DNA of 64,000 bases, from contig NZ_CP112880.1 in NCBI RefSeq assembly GCF_028747205.1, forward strand, positions 310,001 through 374,000, given 5' to 3'. Source of the DNA: Streptomyces sp. CA-278952 (GTDB taxonomy: Bacteria; Actinomycetota; Actinomycetes; Streptomycetales; Streptomycetaceae). The translations under genes were made by a program, and so were the position numbers. A model generated the notes under the pieces. The model was not told the origin of the DNA, did no database searches, and was given only the letters and a program-made list of their open reading frames with translations. Below, piece by piece: positions 1 through 8,134 of this stretch (the first letter of the stretch is position 1; every line of letters starts with the position of its first letter).

Positions 1-458
1 GCGAGGTGAGCGAGGAGGACTGGGACGCGGTGCTGCGGACCAATGTCACCGGCGTCTGGCTGGCCATGAAGCACGAGATCGCCCACATGAAGGAGAACGG
101 CGGCGGCACCATCGTCAACGTCTCCTCCAATCTGGGCGCACACCTGCGGATCCCGAACGCCGCCGCGTACATCACCTCCAAGGCAGCGGTCTCCGCGCTG
201 ACCCGCGCCGCCGCGCTCGACCACATCCACCAGGGCATCCGCATCAACGCCGTCAGCCCCGGCGCCTCCGCCGCTCCCATGTCACTGCGACCCGGCGAGA
301 CCGAGGCCGGCCGTGCCGAGCGGGTGAAGACGGAGAACCCGCTCGGCCGGGTCGCGGAGGCCGATGAAGTGGCGGCCGCGGTGCTCTACCTCGCGTCGCC
401 CGCCGCCGGCGCGGTCGTCGGCACCGACCTGGTCATCGACAGTGGGTCGTCGGCCTGA
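1..458 (+). CDS. SDR family oxidoreductase, C-terminal part (5' end outside window)
   Basis: The reading frame is open to the left edge (codons in phase with base 3), so the N-terminus with the Rossmann glycine motif lies outside the window. The visible part has the conserved Asn region (NVTG), the beta-5 strand with NVSS, and the catalytic Tyr-x3-Lys (YITSK, 42 residues after NVTG), followed by the NAVSPG element. This is the classical short-chain dehydrogenase/reductase layout: an NAD(P)-dependent oxidoreductase of unknown substrate. It ends normally at TGA. The next gene is convergent. Confidence 0.93.
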   Translation, partial: EVSEEDWDAVLRTNVTGVWLAMKHEIAHMKENGGGTIVNVSSNLGAHLRIPNAAAYITSKAAVSALTRAAALDHIHQGIRINAVSPGASAAPMSLRPGETEAGRAERVKTENPLGRVAEADEVAAAVLYLASPAAGAVVGTDLVIDSGSSA

Positions 459-661
459 CGCCTTCTGCCGGAGACTGAGCCGGCCGCTGCGGAACAGCCG
501 AGCTCCGCGGGGTCCGGAACCCGGCCCGCGCTCCGCTCCCCTCCCCCACGCATCGGCCGGCCCGGATCTCTCCGACGGCGTCGGCGTGGGGGTTTCCCGG
601 GCGGCGCGGCTTCCCTGGACGGGACGTGACAGGCCTCGCGGCCACGTGCCGCAGCGGCAGC

Positions 662-1000
662 TCAGAGGTGGCCGGCCAGAAACCGCCGTACCTCGGCGAT
701 GGTCATGGGCCCCGCGCCGTGCGCCACCGGCTCCCCCTCCTTCAGCAGGACGTAGGCCGGGGCTCCAGTGACCCCGTATCTCTCGGTTGCCGCCGGACAA
801 CGCGTGATGTCGGCGCGGACGACCGTCAGGCGCCCCGCGCAGTCGTCGGCGATGCCACCCACGACGAGGTCCATCGCCCGGCAGGGCTCGACCGCCTTGG
901 GCCATGTCCCGGTGAAGTACGCGAGGACCGGAACTCCGCTCATCCCGAGGATGAAATCGAACTCCGCGTCCTCACGGGGGCGGTGAACCCGATGTGCCAT
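662..1000 (-). CDS. Thioredoxin-fold protein lacking the first active-site cysteine
   Basis: This is a 112-residue cytoplasmic thioredoxin-like protein. I chose the ATG at 1000 because AGGAG lies just upstream; the frame runs further 5' but that part is low-complexity. After the beta strand PVLAYFTG the protein has W33-PKAVEP-C40-R instead of W-C-G-P-C. Only the resolving-position cysteine is kept, with extra residues in the loop. The cis-proline region (TGAPAY, P81) and the C-terminal helix are normal. It probably cannot do classical dithiol exchange; a chaperone or monothiol role is inferred. The gene lies 38 bases downstream of the PucR-type regulator on the same strand. Confidence 0.8.
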   Translation of the reverse strand: MAHRVHRPREDAEFDFILGMSGVPVLAYFTGTWPKAVEPCRAMDLVVGGIADDCAGRLTVVRADITRCPAATERYGVTGAPAYVLLKEGEPVAHGAGPMTIAEVRRFLAGHL

Positions 1001-1038
1001 GGAAGCTCCTGCCCTCACGTCGGCGTCGTTCCGTCCCA

Positions 1039-2202
1039 TCATCCCTCGCGCGGTGTACCGGCCGGCACCGTCCGAAGACCGACCGCCAGCGTCAGTTCGA
1101 GGACCCGGTGTGGCGATGCGAGATCCGGAAACAGCTCCCGCAGTTGCGACATCCGGTACCGGACCGTCTGGGGATGGACGAACAGTTCCGCCGCCACCTC
1201 GTCCCGTCTGCCCTGGTGCAGCAGCCACGACCGCAGCGTCTCCTCCAGCCGCCGCGCGGTCGCGACGGGCAAGGTCCCCAAGGGCGCGAGGGCTCGGGCA
1301 CGCAGGTCCCCGAATGCGTCCACGTCGGCGCTCAGCACCAACTCGGGCAGGTGGTCCTCGGTGTCACGGATATCCGGGGAGAGGGAGCGGGCGCGTGCGG
1401 CGCGTGCGTACGAGGCGGACGCACGCGTCCACGGCCGGGCCGGGCCGACCACGGCTGTGCGGTCGGTCAGCTGCCGCAGGAGATGCGGCCGGTCGGCGTC
1501 GGGGACGAGCAGCACCCCGGTGGCATCCGCCAGATCGTCGAGGACCAGGGTGTTCGGGTCGAGTGTGCGGTAGGCAGGCCGGGCCTGGGCGGCGGGCAGC
1601 AGGACCGCGGTCAGCGAAACCGGAGTCTGCCACCCGGCCCGTTGGCCGGAGGCCAGCAGTACGTCCGGGCTGGCGCCCGCGAGGAGGTCGCGGGCCAGGT
1701 GCTCCAGGTGGCGCTCGTGGGCCCTGCCCCGGGCGGCGAGTTCGTCGGCGTGTCCCGCGGCGCTCGCGGCGGAGAGCTCGTCGATATAGGCGAAGGTCAG
1801 CTCGGCGAACTTGGCGACCTCGGCGGCGGGCAGACCCGCGGGTACGGCACCCGCTGCGAGGCAGCGCCAGGCGACGCGGGCGCCGACGCGGTAGGCGCTG
1901 AGCAGAGCGTCCATCGAACGGCCGTCGCGCACCTCGCCGCGGCCCAGCTCGTAGGCCGCGTCACCGCCGTCGCCACCTGTGGCGCTGCTGCTCGCGAGGT
2001 CCAGGTAGTGCCCCAGGGCGGTACGGACGGCTCGGCGGATGGTGCCGCCCATGCGGCCCGAAAGGGCGTTGGCGTAGGAAGGGACCTCGTCGATGATCGC
2101 CTGGACGACCTCGTCGGCGGTGGTCCTCAGAGCGGCCCGAAGGGCGGTGACCGTCGTTTCGTCCAGGGCCAGTTCGCTGGCCCTCCGGATTGCATGGCTC
2201 AC
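1039..2202 (-). CDS. PucR-type helix-turn-helix transcriptional regulator
   Basis: This 387-residue protein starts with GTG at 2202 and has AGGGA 8 bases upstream. The C-terminal ~60 residues hold the PucR helix-turn-helix (DEVAAELFVHPQTVRYRM), after a helical N-terminal sensory region of the type common in actinobacterial PucR/CdaR-like regulators. No receiver or GAF domain is obvious. It is divergent from a ferredoxin reductase/desaturase operon, and two inverted repeats lie in the shared region. The simplest reading is that it controls desaturase expression and itself. That inference comes from position; the ligand is unknown. Confidence 0.88.
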   Translation of the reverse strand: MSHAIRRASELALDETTVTALRAALRTTADEVVQAIIDEVPSYANALSGRMGGTIRRAVRTALGHYLDLASSSATGGDGGDAAYELGRGEVRDGRSMDALLSAYRVGARVAWRCLAAGAVPAGLPAAEVAKFAELTFAYIDELSAASAAGHADELAARGRAHERHLEHLARDLLAGASPDVLLASGQRAGWQTPVSLTAVLLPAAQARPAYRTLDPNTLVLDDLADATGVLLVPDADRPHLLRQLTDRTAVVGPARPWTRASASYARAARARSLSPDIRDTEDHLPELVLSADVDAFGDLRARALAPLGTLPVATARRLEETLRSWLLHQGRRDEVAAELFVHPQTVRYRMSQLRELFPDLASPHRVLELTLAVGLRTVPAGTPREG

Positions 2203-2205
2203 TTT

Positions 2206-2257
2206 TTGTTCCCTGCGAACAATTCAGCTGATCAGATTCACGTCCTGCGGTCAGGAC
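2206..2257. promoter_or_regulatory. Two inverted repeats between pucR-type gene and desaturase operon
   Basis: TTGTTC-N5-GAACAA lies at 2206-2222, starting 4 bases upstream of the regulator start codon and covering its Shine-Dalgarno. GTCCTG-N4-CAGGAC lies at 2242-2257. Both have perfect 6-bp arms. They are candidate operators for the divergent regulator; binding is inferred. Confidence 0.45.
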
Positions 2258-2288
2258 TTTACGCCATGGGGCGCAGCAAGCTGGGGTC

Positions 2289-3344
2289 ATGACGAGTGCA
2301 GCCCTCCGCAGTAGGGCGTGGAAACTGCTGGAGATGGTCACGACGCCGCTGCTGCCGTCGGACTACCTCGACCTGGTCAGCCCGCTGCGTGAGGGCGCCG
2401 ACCTGCGTGGGCGCATCGAGGCCGTGCACCCCGAGACGGGTGACGCCGCGACGGTCGTGATCAGGCCGGGACGGGGCTGGCGCGGCCACACCGCCGGTCA
2501 GTACGTGCGGATCGGGGTCGACGTCGACGGGGTGCGCCTGTGGCGTGCGTACTCCCTGACCTCGCCGACACATCGCCGGGACGGCCGTTTCACGATCACC
2601 GTGAAGGCGATCCCGGACGGCAAGGTCAGCAACCACCTGGTCCGCAGGGCGAAACCTGGCACGCTGATCCAGCTCGACCAGCCGACCGGCGACTTCGTGC
2701 TGTCGCAGGCCAAACCCGCCAAGGTGTTCTACCTGACGGCCGGCAGCGGCATCACGCCCGTGATGGGCATGCTGCGCGACACCGAGCTCGACGACGTCGT
2801 CATGGTCCACTGCGCGCCACGGCCGCAGGATGTGATCTTCCGCGACGAACTGCACGATCTGGTCGCGGACGGGAAGCTTCGTCTCATCGAGGTGCACACC
2901 GACACGGACGGCGTGCTCGACATCGCCCGTCTCGACGAACTCGTACCCGACTGGGCCGAGCGCGAGACCTGGGCCTGCGGCCCCGCGGGCCTGCTCGACG
3001 CGGCCGAAGAGCACTGGACCGGGCACGGCGTCCTGGAGCGCCTGCACACCGAACGCTTCCGCCCCGGCATCGTCGTCGCCGGTGACGGCGGCGAGGTCAC
3101 GTTCAGCGTCTCCGGCAAGACCGTCGCCGCGGACGGCGCCACGCCGTTGCTGGACATCGGTGAGGAGGCCGGTGTGCTCATGCCCTCCGGGTGCCGCATG
3201 GGCATCTGCTTCGGCTGTGTCACGCCGCTCAAGGCGGGCGCCGTCCGCGACCTGCGCACCGGCGGGATCACCGAGGCCGAGCCGGGCGTCCTCATCCAGA
3301 CCTGCGTGTCCGCCGCCGCGGGCCCGTGCGACATCGAACGGTAG
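2289..3344 (+). CDS. Ferredoxin reductase with FAD, NAD and C-terminal [2Fe-2S] domains
   Basis: This 351-residue electron-transfer protein probably passes electrons from NAD(P)H to the desaturase encoded next. The FAD-binding RAYSLTSP motif is near residue 86, and the NAD-binding half begins with YLTAGSGITPVMGML. A plant-type ferredoxin domain closes the protein, with Cys-x4-Cys-x2-Cys (GCRMGICFGC, about residue 300) and a last Cys in LIQTC. This order matches the Rv3230c-type reductase that serves the DesA3 stearoyl-CoA desaturase in mycobacteria. The stop codon is 7 bases from the desaturase start, so the two are co-transcribed. Confidence 0.92.
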   Translation: MTSAALRSRAWKLLEMVTTPLLPSDYLDLVSPLREGADLRGRIEAVHPETGDAATVVIRPGRGWRGHTAGQYVRIGVDVDGVRLWRAYSLTSPTHRRDGRFTITVKAIPDGKVSNHLVRRAKPGTLIQLDQPTGDFVLSQAKPAKVFYLTAGSGITPVMGMLRDTELDDVVMVHCAPRPQDVIFRDELHDLVADGKLRLIEVHTDTDGVLDIARLDELVPDWAERETWACGPAGLLDAAEEHWTGHGVLERLHTERFRPGIVVAGDGGEVTFSVSGKTVAADGATPLLDIGEEAGVLMPSGCRMGICFGCVTPLKAGAVRDLRTGGITEAEPGVLIQTCVSAAAGPCDIER

Positions 3345-3351
3345 GAGCACC

Positions 3352-4470
3352 TTGACCGCCATCGACCCCACCGCCCACCTGACCTCGGAGCAGATCGAGG
3401 AGCTGGGCCGCGAGCTGGACGCGATCCGCGACGAGGTGATCGCCGGCCGCGGCGAGAGAGACGCCGCCTACATCCGCAAGGTGATCGCGGCGCAGCGCAA
3501 GCTCGAGCTGGTCAGCAGGGGCGTGCTGCTGTTCTCGCTCTTCCCGCCGGCGTGGCTGCTCGGCACCGCCGGGCTGTCCGTGGCGAAGATCATGGACAAC
3601 ATGGAGATCGGCCACAACATCCTGCACGGCCAGTGGGACTGGATGCGGGACCCGAAGATCCACTCCACCACCTGGGAGTGGGACCACGTCTCGCCGTCCG
3701 AGCAGTGGAAGCACTCGCACAATGAGCTGCACCACACGTACACCAACGTGATCGGCAAGGACAACGACCTCGGCTACGGCATCATGCGCGTCGACGAGGA
3801 CCAGAAGTGGCACCCCTTCCACCTCGGCCAGCCGCTGTGGAACTTCCTCAACGCCTGCTTCTTCGAGTACGGCATCGCGGCGTACGACCTGGAGCTCGGC
3901 AAGAACCTCTCCAAGCGCCGCCGCAAGAACCCCGAATTCCGCGCACGGGCCAAGGCCGTGGGACGGAAGATCCGCAAGCAGGTGCTCAAGGACTACGTGA
4001 TCCACCCGCTGCTGTCGGGCCCGTCGTTCCTCCCCACACTCGCCGCCACGTTCACCGCGAACCTGGTCCGCAACGTCTGGACCCACTCGGTGATCATGTG
4101 CGGGCACTTCCCCGAGGGCGTCCAGGTCTTCGAGCGCCGGTCGATCGTGGGCGAGACGCGCGGCCAGTGGTACCTGCGCCAGATGATGGGCTCGGCGAAC
4201 ATCAGCGGCAGCAAGGCCATGCACTTCATGACCGGCAACCTGTCGCACCAGATCGAGCACCATCTCTTCCCGGACCTGCCGAGCAACCGGTACGCCGAGG
4301 TCGCGGTGAAGGTGCGCGCGCTGTTCGCGAAGTACGAGCTGGAGTACGTCACCGGCCCGCTGCCCAAGCAGGTCTTCTCCGCGTGGCACAAGGTCTTCCG
4401 GCTCGCACTGCCGAACAAGGAGACCGAGGTCCGGGCGCCGGACCGCGAGCGGGAGCTCGTCGCCGCCTGA
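3352..4470 (+). CDS. Membrane fatty acid desaturase (acyl-CoA Delta9 type)
   Basis: This 372-residue di-iron desaturase starts with TTG at 3352, supported by GTAGGAGC just upstream. The frame is open further 5' but overlaps the reductase. The three histidine boxes are present: HNILHGQ (H88-H92), HSHNELHHTYTN, and HQIEHHLFPDLP (H299, H303, H304). Hydrophobic segments flank them. The family introduces double bonds into membrane acyl chains using electrons from the reductase encoded 7 bases upstream. A role in adjusting membrane fluidity is inferred from the family. The C-terminus is complete. Confidence 0.93.
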   Translation: MTAIDPTAHLTSEQIEELGRELDAIRDEVIAGRGERDAAYIRKVIAAQRKLELVSRGVLLFSLFPPAWLLGTAGLSVAKIMDNMEIGHNILHGQWDWMRDPKIHSTTWEWDHVSPSEQWKHSHNELHHTYTNVIGKDNDLGYGIMRVDEDQKWHPFHLGQPLWNFLNACFFEYGIAAYDLELGKNLSKRRRKNPEFRARAKAVGRKIRKQVLKDYVIHPLLSGPSFLPTLAATFTANLVRNVWTHSVIMCGHFPEGVQVFERRSIVGETRGQWYLRQMMGSANISGSKAMHFMTGNLSHQIEHHLFPDLPSNRYAEVAVKVRALFAKYELEYVTGPLPKQVFSAWHKVFRLALPNKETEVRAPDRERELVAA

Positions 4471-4556
4471 TTCCCGGTGCGGGTTCGGATCTCTCGGCCG
4501 TACCGGCGGCACCGCCGAGTTCGGTGAGATCCGCTGCCCGGGCAGGGCAGGCGTGC

Positions 4557-4594
4557 GCCCTCGCCACCGCGGCGTCAGCCTTGGCGGCGAGGGC
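4557..4594. terminator. Hairpin between convergent desaturase and aztD-like genes
   Basis: GCCCTCGCC (4557-4565) pairs with GGCGAGGGC (4586-4594) across a 20-base loop, in the 143-base gap between convergent genes. There is no clear T-run. Confidence 0.35.
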
Positions 4595-4613
4595 ACGGGC
4601 GCGGCCGGTGAGG

Positions 4614-5813
4614 TCAGTGTCCGGCGACGACGCCCGACAGCTCGTTGGTGCTCTTCGGCAGGGTGACGGAGGTGAGCTTCTTCCCCGTCTCCACGTCGAG
4701 GGCGTGCAGCGTCTTCTTGCCGGGTTCGGAGACGTAGGCGACGTGTCCGCGCACGAACAGGGTGGGCCGGGCCTGCTGCCAGTCCAGCGGCTCCTGCCAT
4801 GCGCCCACGACGGGGATCTTCTTCTCGATCCTGCCGGTGTCCGGGTCGATGACGTGAAGGGCGCCGTCAGTGCCGAGGACGAGGGCCTCGCCGTGCGGGC
4901 CGCGGGCCAGTGAGCGGAAGGAGTAGCTGGTGCCGAGTTCGACCAGGCGCAGCTTCTTCTTCTCGGTGTCGATGAGGGAGACGCGGGTGGGGCGTTCCAG
5001 CTCGGCCTCGGGGTCGGTCTTGTAGTCACCCAGCAGAACGGGCGAGGCGTCGCTGCCGGCCTGGTTGCCGATGCGGCCGTAGTCGTCCGGGGAATCGATC
5101 TTGGTGAACGTGCCGTCCTTGTAGATCAGGATGCCGTCCTCGCAGCCGACGCCGACGGCTTCGTCCTTGGCGGCGGCCTCACCGTGGACACCGGGGCAGT
5201 CCTCGCTGCGCGCGATCTCCTTGTTGTTCCGGTCCAGCACCAGCGCGCCGGTGCGCTTCTCCTCGGTGCCAAGGGTGCTCAGGAGTCTGCCGTCGGCCAG
5301 CTCGATGGCGACACCGTGGTGCGCCTCGGCGGACGTGTAGGTGCGTCCTGCCGGCTTCTTGCCGCTGGTCAGTGCGGTGGGGTCAAAGACGTTGACCTCT
5401 CCGGTGCCGTCGGTGAAGAGCACGGTCTTCGCGGCGTGGCGGACTACGTGGCCCGGCTTGGCGCCCTTGTACTCGATGTCGGTGAGGGCCTGGCCGGTGG
5501 CGTCCAGGACACGGAATCCGCTGTCGGTGGAGACCATGACGTGGTCCTTGTCGCCTGCGGGGTTGACCCGGTTGAAGCCGGGCAGGTCAATGGTCTCGGT
5601 GAGCTCGAGGCTCTCGCCGTCGAGGATGTAGAGGCCGCCGTCGAAGGTGGCGACCAGCGGCTCCTCGACCGCCGCCGCGGGCGTGGCGTTGGCGGTTTCG
5701 TCGGACTTGGTGTCGGTGGCGGAACCTTCGCCTCCGCAGGCGGTCAGGGCCATGGAGACGGTCAGGGCCAGTGCCGTGCCCGTGAGGGCCCTGCCGCGTA
5801 TCGACTTGTTCAT
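4614..5813 (-). CDS. aztD: AztD-like zinc metallochaperone lipoprotein (paralogue 1)
   Basis: This is a 399-residue lipoprotein. I chose the ATG at 5813 because AAAGGAAC precedes it. The signal peptide ends in a lipobox (LTAC, Cys26) and a seven-bladed-propeller-like repeat pattern follows (IDPDTGRIEKKIPV and similar). In the AztABCD zinc system, AztD is an extracytoplasmic zinc chaperone that loads AztC. This copy keeps the AztD hallmarks HHGVAIELADGR and CPGVHGEA. It lies downstream of aztC, separated by 90 bases with a hairpin. A second AztD-like gene lies upstream of aztC, so the locus has two. Confidence 0.82.
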   Translation of the reverse strand: MNKSIRGRALTGTALALTVSMALTACGGEGSATDTKSDETANATPAAAVEEPLVATFDGGLYILDGESLELTETIDLPGFNRVNPAGDKDHVMVSTDSGFRVLDATGQALTDIEYKGAKPGHVVRHAAKTVLFTDGTGEVNVFDPTALTSGKKPAGRTYTSAEAHHGVAIELADGRLLSTLGTEEKRTGALVLDRNNKEIARSEDCPGVHGEAAAKDEAVGVGCEDGILIYKDGTFTKIDSPDDYGRIGNQAGSDASPVLLGDYKTDPEAELERPTRVSLIDTEKKKLRLVELGTSYSFRSLARGPHGEALVLGTDGALHVIDPDTGRIEKKIPVVGAWQEPLDWQQARPTLFVRGHVAYVSEPGKKTLHALDVETGKKLTSVTLPKSTNELSGVVAGH

Positions 5814-5866
5814 CGGGCTGTTCCTTTCTGCACCGCGCGGTGGCGGCATGGGGGTACGACGAACGG

Positions 5867-5884
5867 GCACCCGATGGCGGGTGC
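5867..5884 (-). terminator. Hairpin between aztC and the downstream aztD paralogue
   Basis: GCACCCG-ATGG-CGGGTGC forms a perfect 7-bp stem 20 bases after the aztC stop. It may be a partial terminator or processing site that lowers expression of the last gene. Confidence 0.4.
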
Positions 5885-5903
5885 TCCGGGAAGGCTGGGA
5901 GGG

Positions 5904-6881
5904 TCAGTCGCCGGTCAGGCTGGTGACCATGGCGGTGGTGTTGGCGCGCATCATCCGCAGGTAGGTGTCCGCGCCCGCGCCCTTGGCGGTCAGGGACTCC
6001 GAGTGGAGTTCGACGACACGGACCCCGCCGCCCATTTCCGCTCGCAGTACCTCGGCGAGCCGTTTGGGCTGGGAGGAGTCGGCGAAGACGGTGCGTACGC
6101 CTGCTCCCTCCATCGCCTCGGTGAGGGAGCGCAGGTCCGAGGAGCTGGGTGAGGCCAGGGTGGTGCCGCTGGGGATGACGGCGCCGATCACCTCGAAGCC
6201 GAAGCGGTCGGCGAGGTAGCCGAAGACGTGGTGGTTGGTGACCAGGGCCCGTTGGTCCGCGGGGACGCGGCCGAGGGACTCCTCCATCCAGGTGGTGAGG
6301 CCGGCGAGTTGCTTCGCGTAGCGGTCGGCGTTGTTCCGGATCGTGCCGGGGTCCACGCCGGTGACGTGCTCGACGACCTGGTCGGCTATCAGGCCGGTGA
6401 CCTTGTGCATCCGGTCGGGGTCCGTCCAGAAGTGCGGGTCGGGCTGCCCTTCCTCGCCCTCGGGGCCGCCGTCGGCGGCGGTGTGGAAGGTGAGCGGGTC
6501 GGCCGCCTCGCCGGCCGCGAAGGTGGCGACACCCGACTCGCGGGCGGCGTCCACGTGCCGCAGGACGTTCTCCTCCAGGCCCAGGCCGTTGTAGACGACC
6601 AGATCGGCCTGTTCCAGCTCGGCGGCCTGCACCGCCGACAGGCCGAAGGAGTGCGGGTCGGCGTTGGGCTTCATCAGGACGGTGACGTCGGCCTCGTCGC
6701 CGACTATCTCGCGGGTGACGTCGCCGAGGATGTTGGTCGTGACGACAATGCTGGGCCGGTCTTCGTCGGTGGTGCAGGCGGTGACGGTCATGGCCGTCAC
6801 GAGGGCGAGCAGACCCGCTATCAGATGTCGCGGGCGAGCGGTGCCCACCCTCGCGCGGTGGTTTACCTCGGTGCGGATCAT
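5904..6881 (-). CDS. aztC: Zinc ABC transporter substrate-binding lipoprotein AztC
   Basis: This 325-residue cluster A-I (ZnuA-like) binding protein has a lipobox cysteine at residue 36 (VTAC). The zinc ligands expected for the family are visible: H77 (NADPHSFG), H150 (DPHFW), H217 (TNHHVFGY) and an acidic residue in FADSS (D268). A Gly/Glu-rich acidic loop (about 137-146) precedes H150. The start codon at 6881 overlaps the stop of the upstream chaperone gene as ATGA, so translation is coupled. It captures Zn2+ outside the membrane for the AztB/AztA importer. Confidence 0.93.
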   Translation of the reverse strand: MIRTEVNHRARVGTARPRHLIAGLLALVTAMTVTACTTDEDRPSIVVTTNILGDVTREIVGDEADVTVLMKPNADPHSFGLSAVQAAELEQADLVVYNGLGLEENVLRHVDAARESGVATFAAGEAADPLTFHTAADGGPEGEEGQPDPHFWTDPDRMHKVTGLIADQVVEHVTGVDPGTIRNNADRYAKQLAGLTTWMEESLGRVPADQRALVTNHHVFGYLADRFGFEVIGAVIPSGTTLASPSSSDLRSLTEAMEGAGVRTVFADSSQPKRLAEVLRAEMGGGVRVVELHSESLTAKGAGADTYLRMMRANTTAMVTSLTGD

Positions 6882-8113
6882 CGTCCGGTCTCCCCCATGA
6901 GGACCGGCTTGACGTCCAGGTCGAAGGAGCGCGCGATCCGCAGGCCGTCGTTGTAGTCGATCTCGAACACCTGCTTGCCCTCGGGGTCGTTGACGTAGGC
7001 GCGGCTGCGGTCGACCTCGATGACGGGGGCGTTGCCGTCGGAGTCGTCCTGCTTCCCCGCTGTCAGCAGTGACTTGGTGCGTGCGGTCTGTTTTCCGGTC
7101 GCGATGTCGTAGCCGTGCACCGATCCGTCGGTCTCCAGAACGAGCAGCGGGGAGCCCTCGCCGGCCGTGTTGACCGCGACGACGGGCCCGGTGTCCACCC
7201 GCTTCCAGGTCCGCTCGGTGACGTCGAGGACCCAGACGGCGCCGGATCCGGCCGGGGCGGTGAGGGTGTCGCTGCCAGGTCGGTGGCGGAAGGCGGTGGC
7301 TCGTTCCTGCGCCGGTACGTGCTCTCCGTACGGGATCTCCTCGGCAGTGAACGAGCCGCCCTGCGCACGCACGAGCAGAGCGCCGTCCGCGCAGCCGACA
7401 ATCACGCCGCGCCGGGTGACGGCGTCCCCCTGGGGCGCTTCGCACGTCACGTCGGGGGAAGCCACGCGTTCGCCCTTGCGGTCGAGGACGACGAGTTGCG
7501 TGGTGCCGCCTTTGGTCACGAAGGCGAGCAGGTGTGCCTCGTACGGCACGACGGCGCCGTTGAAGGTGCCGCGCAGCGTCCGAGGAGTTGCGATCTGCCC
7601 CTTCTCCAGCTTGCTGCGGTCGTAGAGGACGGTGCGGCCGTTCTCGTCGGTCACCGCGGTGACGGCGACGTCACTGCGGATGTGCGCTTGGCTGCCGGCC
7701 GGAAGCCCGCCCACGTCCCGCGTCGGCGCGCTGTAGTAGTGGACGTGGTCTCCGTGATCCACCATCCAGGCGCCGCTGTCGAGCACATGGGTGCCGTCGG
7801 CCGCTTGGAGGTAGCCGAACCTGCCGTCCATGCCCAGCCGGACGGCGTCCTTCACCTCGGCCGTCCTGTGGACCTTGCCGGTGACGAGGTCGAGGACCCT
7901 GGTCTTCCCGCTGCCGGGGTCGTTCAGGAGAAGCCGGGACTGCTGCTCGGCGGCCTCCTTCGCTCCCTCGACGTACCCGTGCGGAGTGGCGGACGGGGGA
8001 TTCGCCGCGGGCCGCCCGGTGTCGGGCTCCTCCCCCGCGCAGCTCGTGGTGAGCAGCGCGGTGAGCACCAGTGCGGCAGATGCCCACGGAGTGACGTTTC
8101 TGCGGACGGTCAT
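6878..8113 (-). CDS. aztD: AztD zinc metallochaperone lipoprotein (paralogue 2)
   Basis: This 411-residue secreted lipoprotein (lipobox TTSC, Cys25) has repeating propeller-blade sequences such as WVLDVTERTWKRV and VHGYDIATGK. A His-rich stretch near the first third (VDHGDHVHYYSAP) matches the AztD pattern for zinc-handling sites. It sits between aztB (21 bases upstream) and aztC (ATGA overlap downstream), the usual operon position for the chaperone that hands zinc to AztC. It is only loosely similar to the other AztD-like protein in this locus, so the duplication is old or the second copy was acquired separately. Confidence 0.86.
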   Translation of the reverse strand: MTVRRNVTPWASAALVLTALLTTSCAGEEPDTGRPAANPPSATPHGYVEGAKEAAEQQSRLLLNDPGSGKTRVLDLVTGKVHRTAEVKDAVRLGMDGRFGYLQAADGTHVLDSGAWMVDHGDHVHYYSAPTRDVGGLPAGSQAHIRSDVAVTAVTDENGRTVLYDRSKLEKGQIATPRTLRGTFNGAVVPYEAHLLAFVTKGGTTQLVVLDRKGERVASPDVTCEAPQGDAVTRRGVIVGCADGALLVRAQGGSFTAEEIPYGEHVPAQERATAFRHRPGSDTLTAPAGSGAVWVLDVTERTWKRVDTGPVVAVNTAGEGSPLLVLETDGSVHGYDIATGKQTARTKSLLTAGKQDDSDGNAPVIEVDRSRAYVNDPEGKQVFEIDYNDGLRIARSFDLDVKPVLMGETGR

Positions 8114-8134
8114 GGGGATCGCCTCTGACTTCTT

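Noticed and set aside
3292..4800. A ~500-codon minus-strand frame opposite the desaturase.
   Set aside because: It mirrors the desaturase codons, is rich in His/Val/Arg in a non-protein-like way, and shows no motif.
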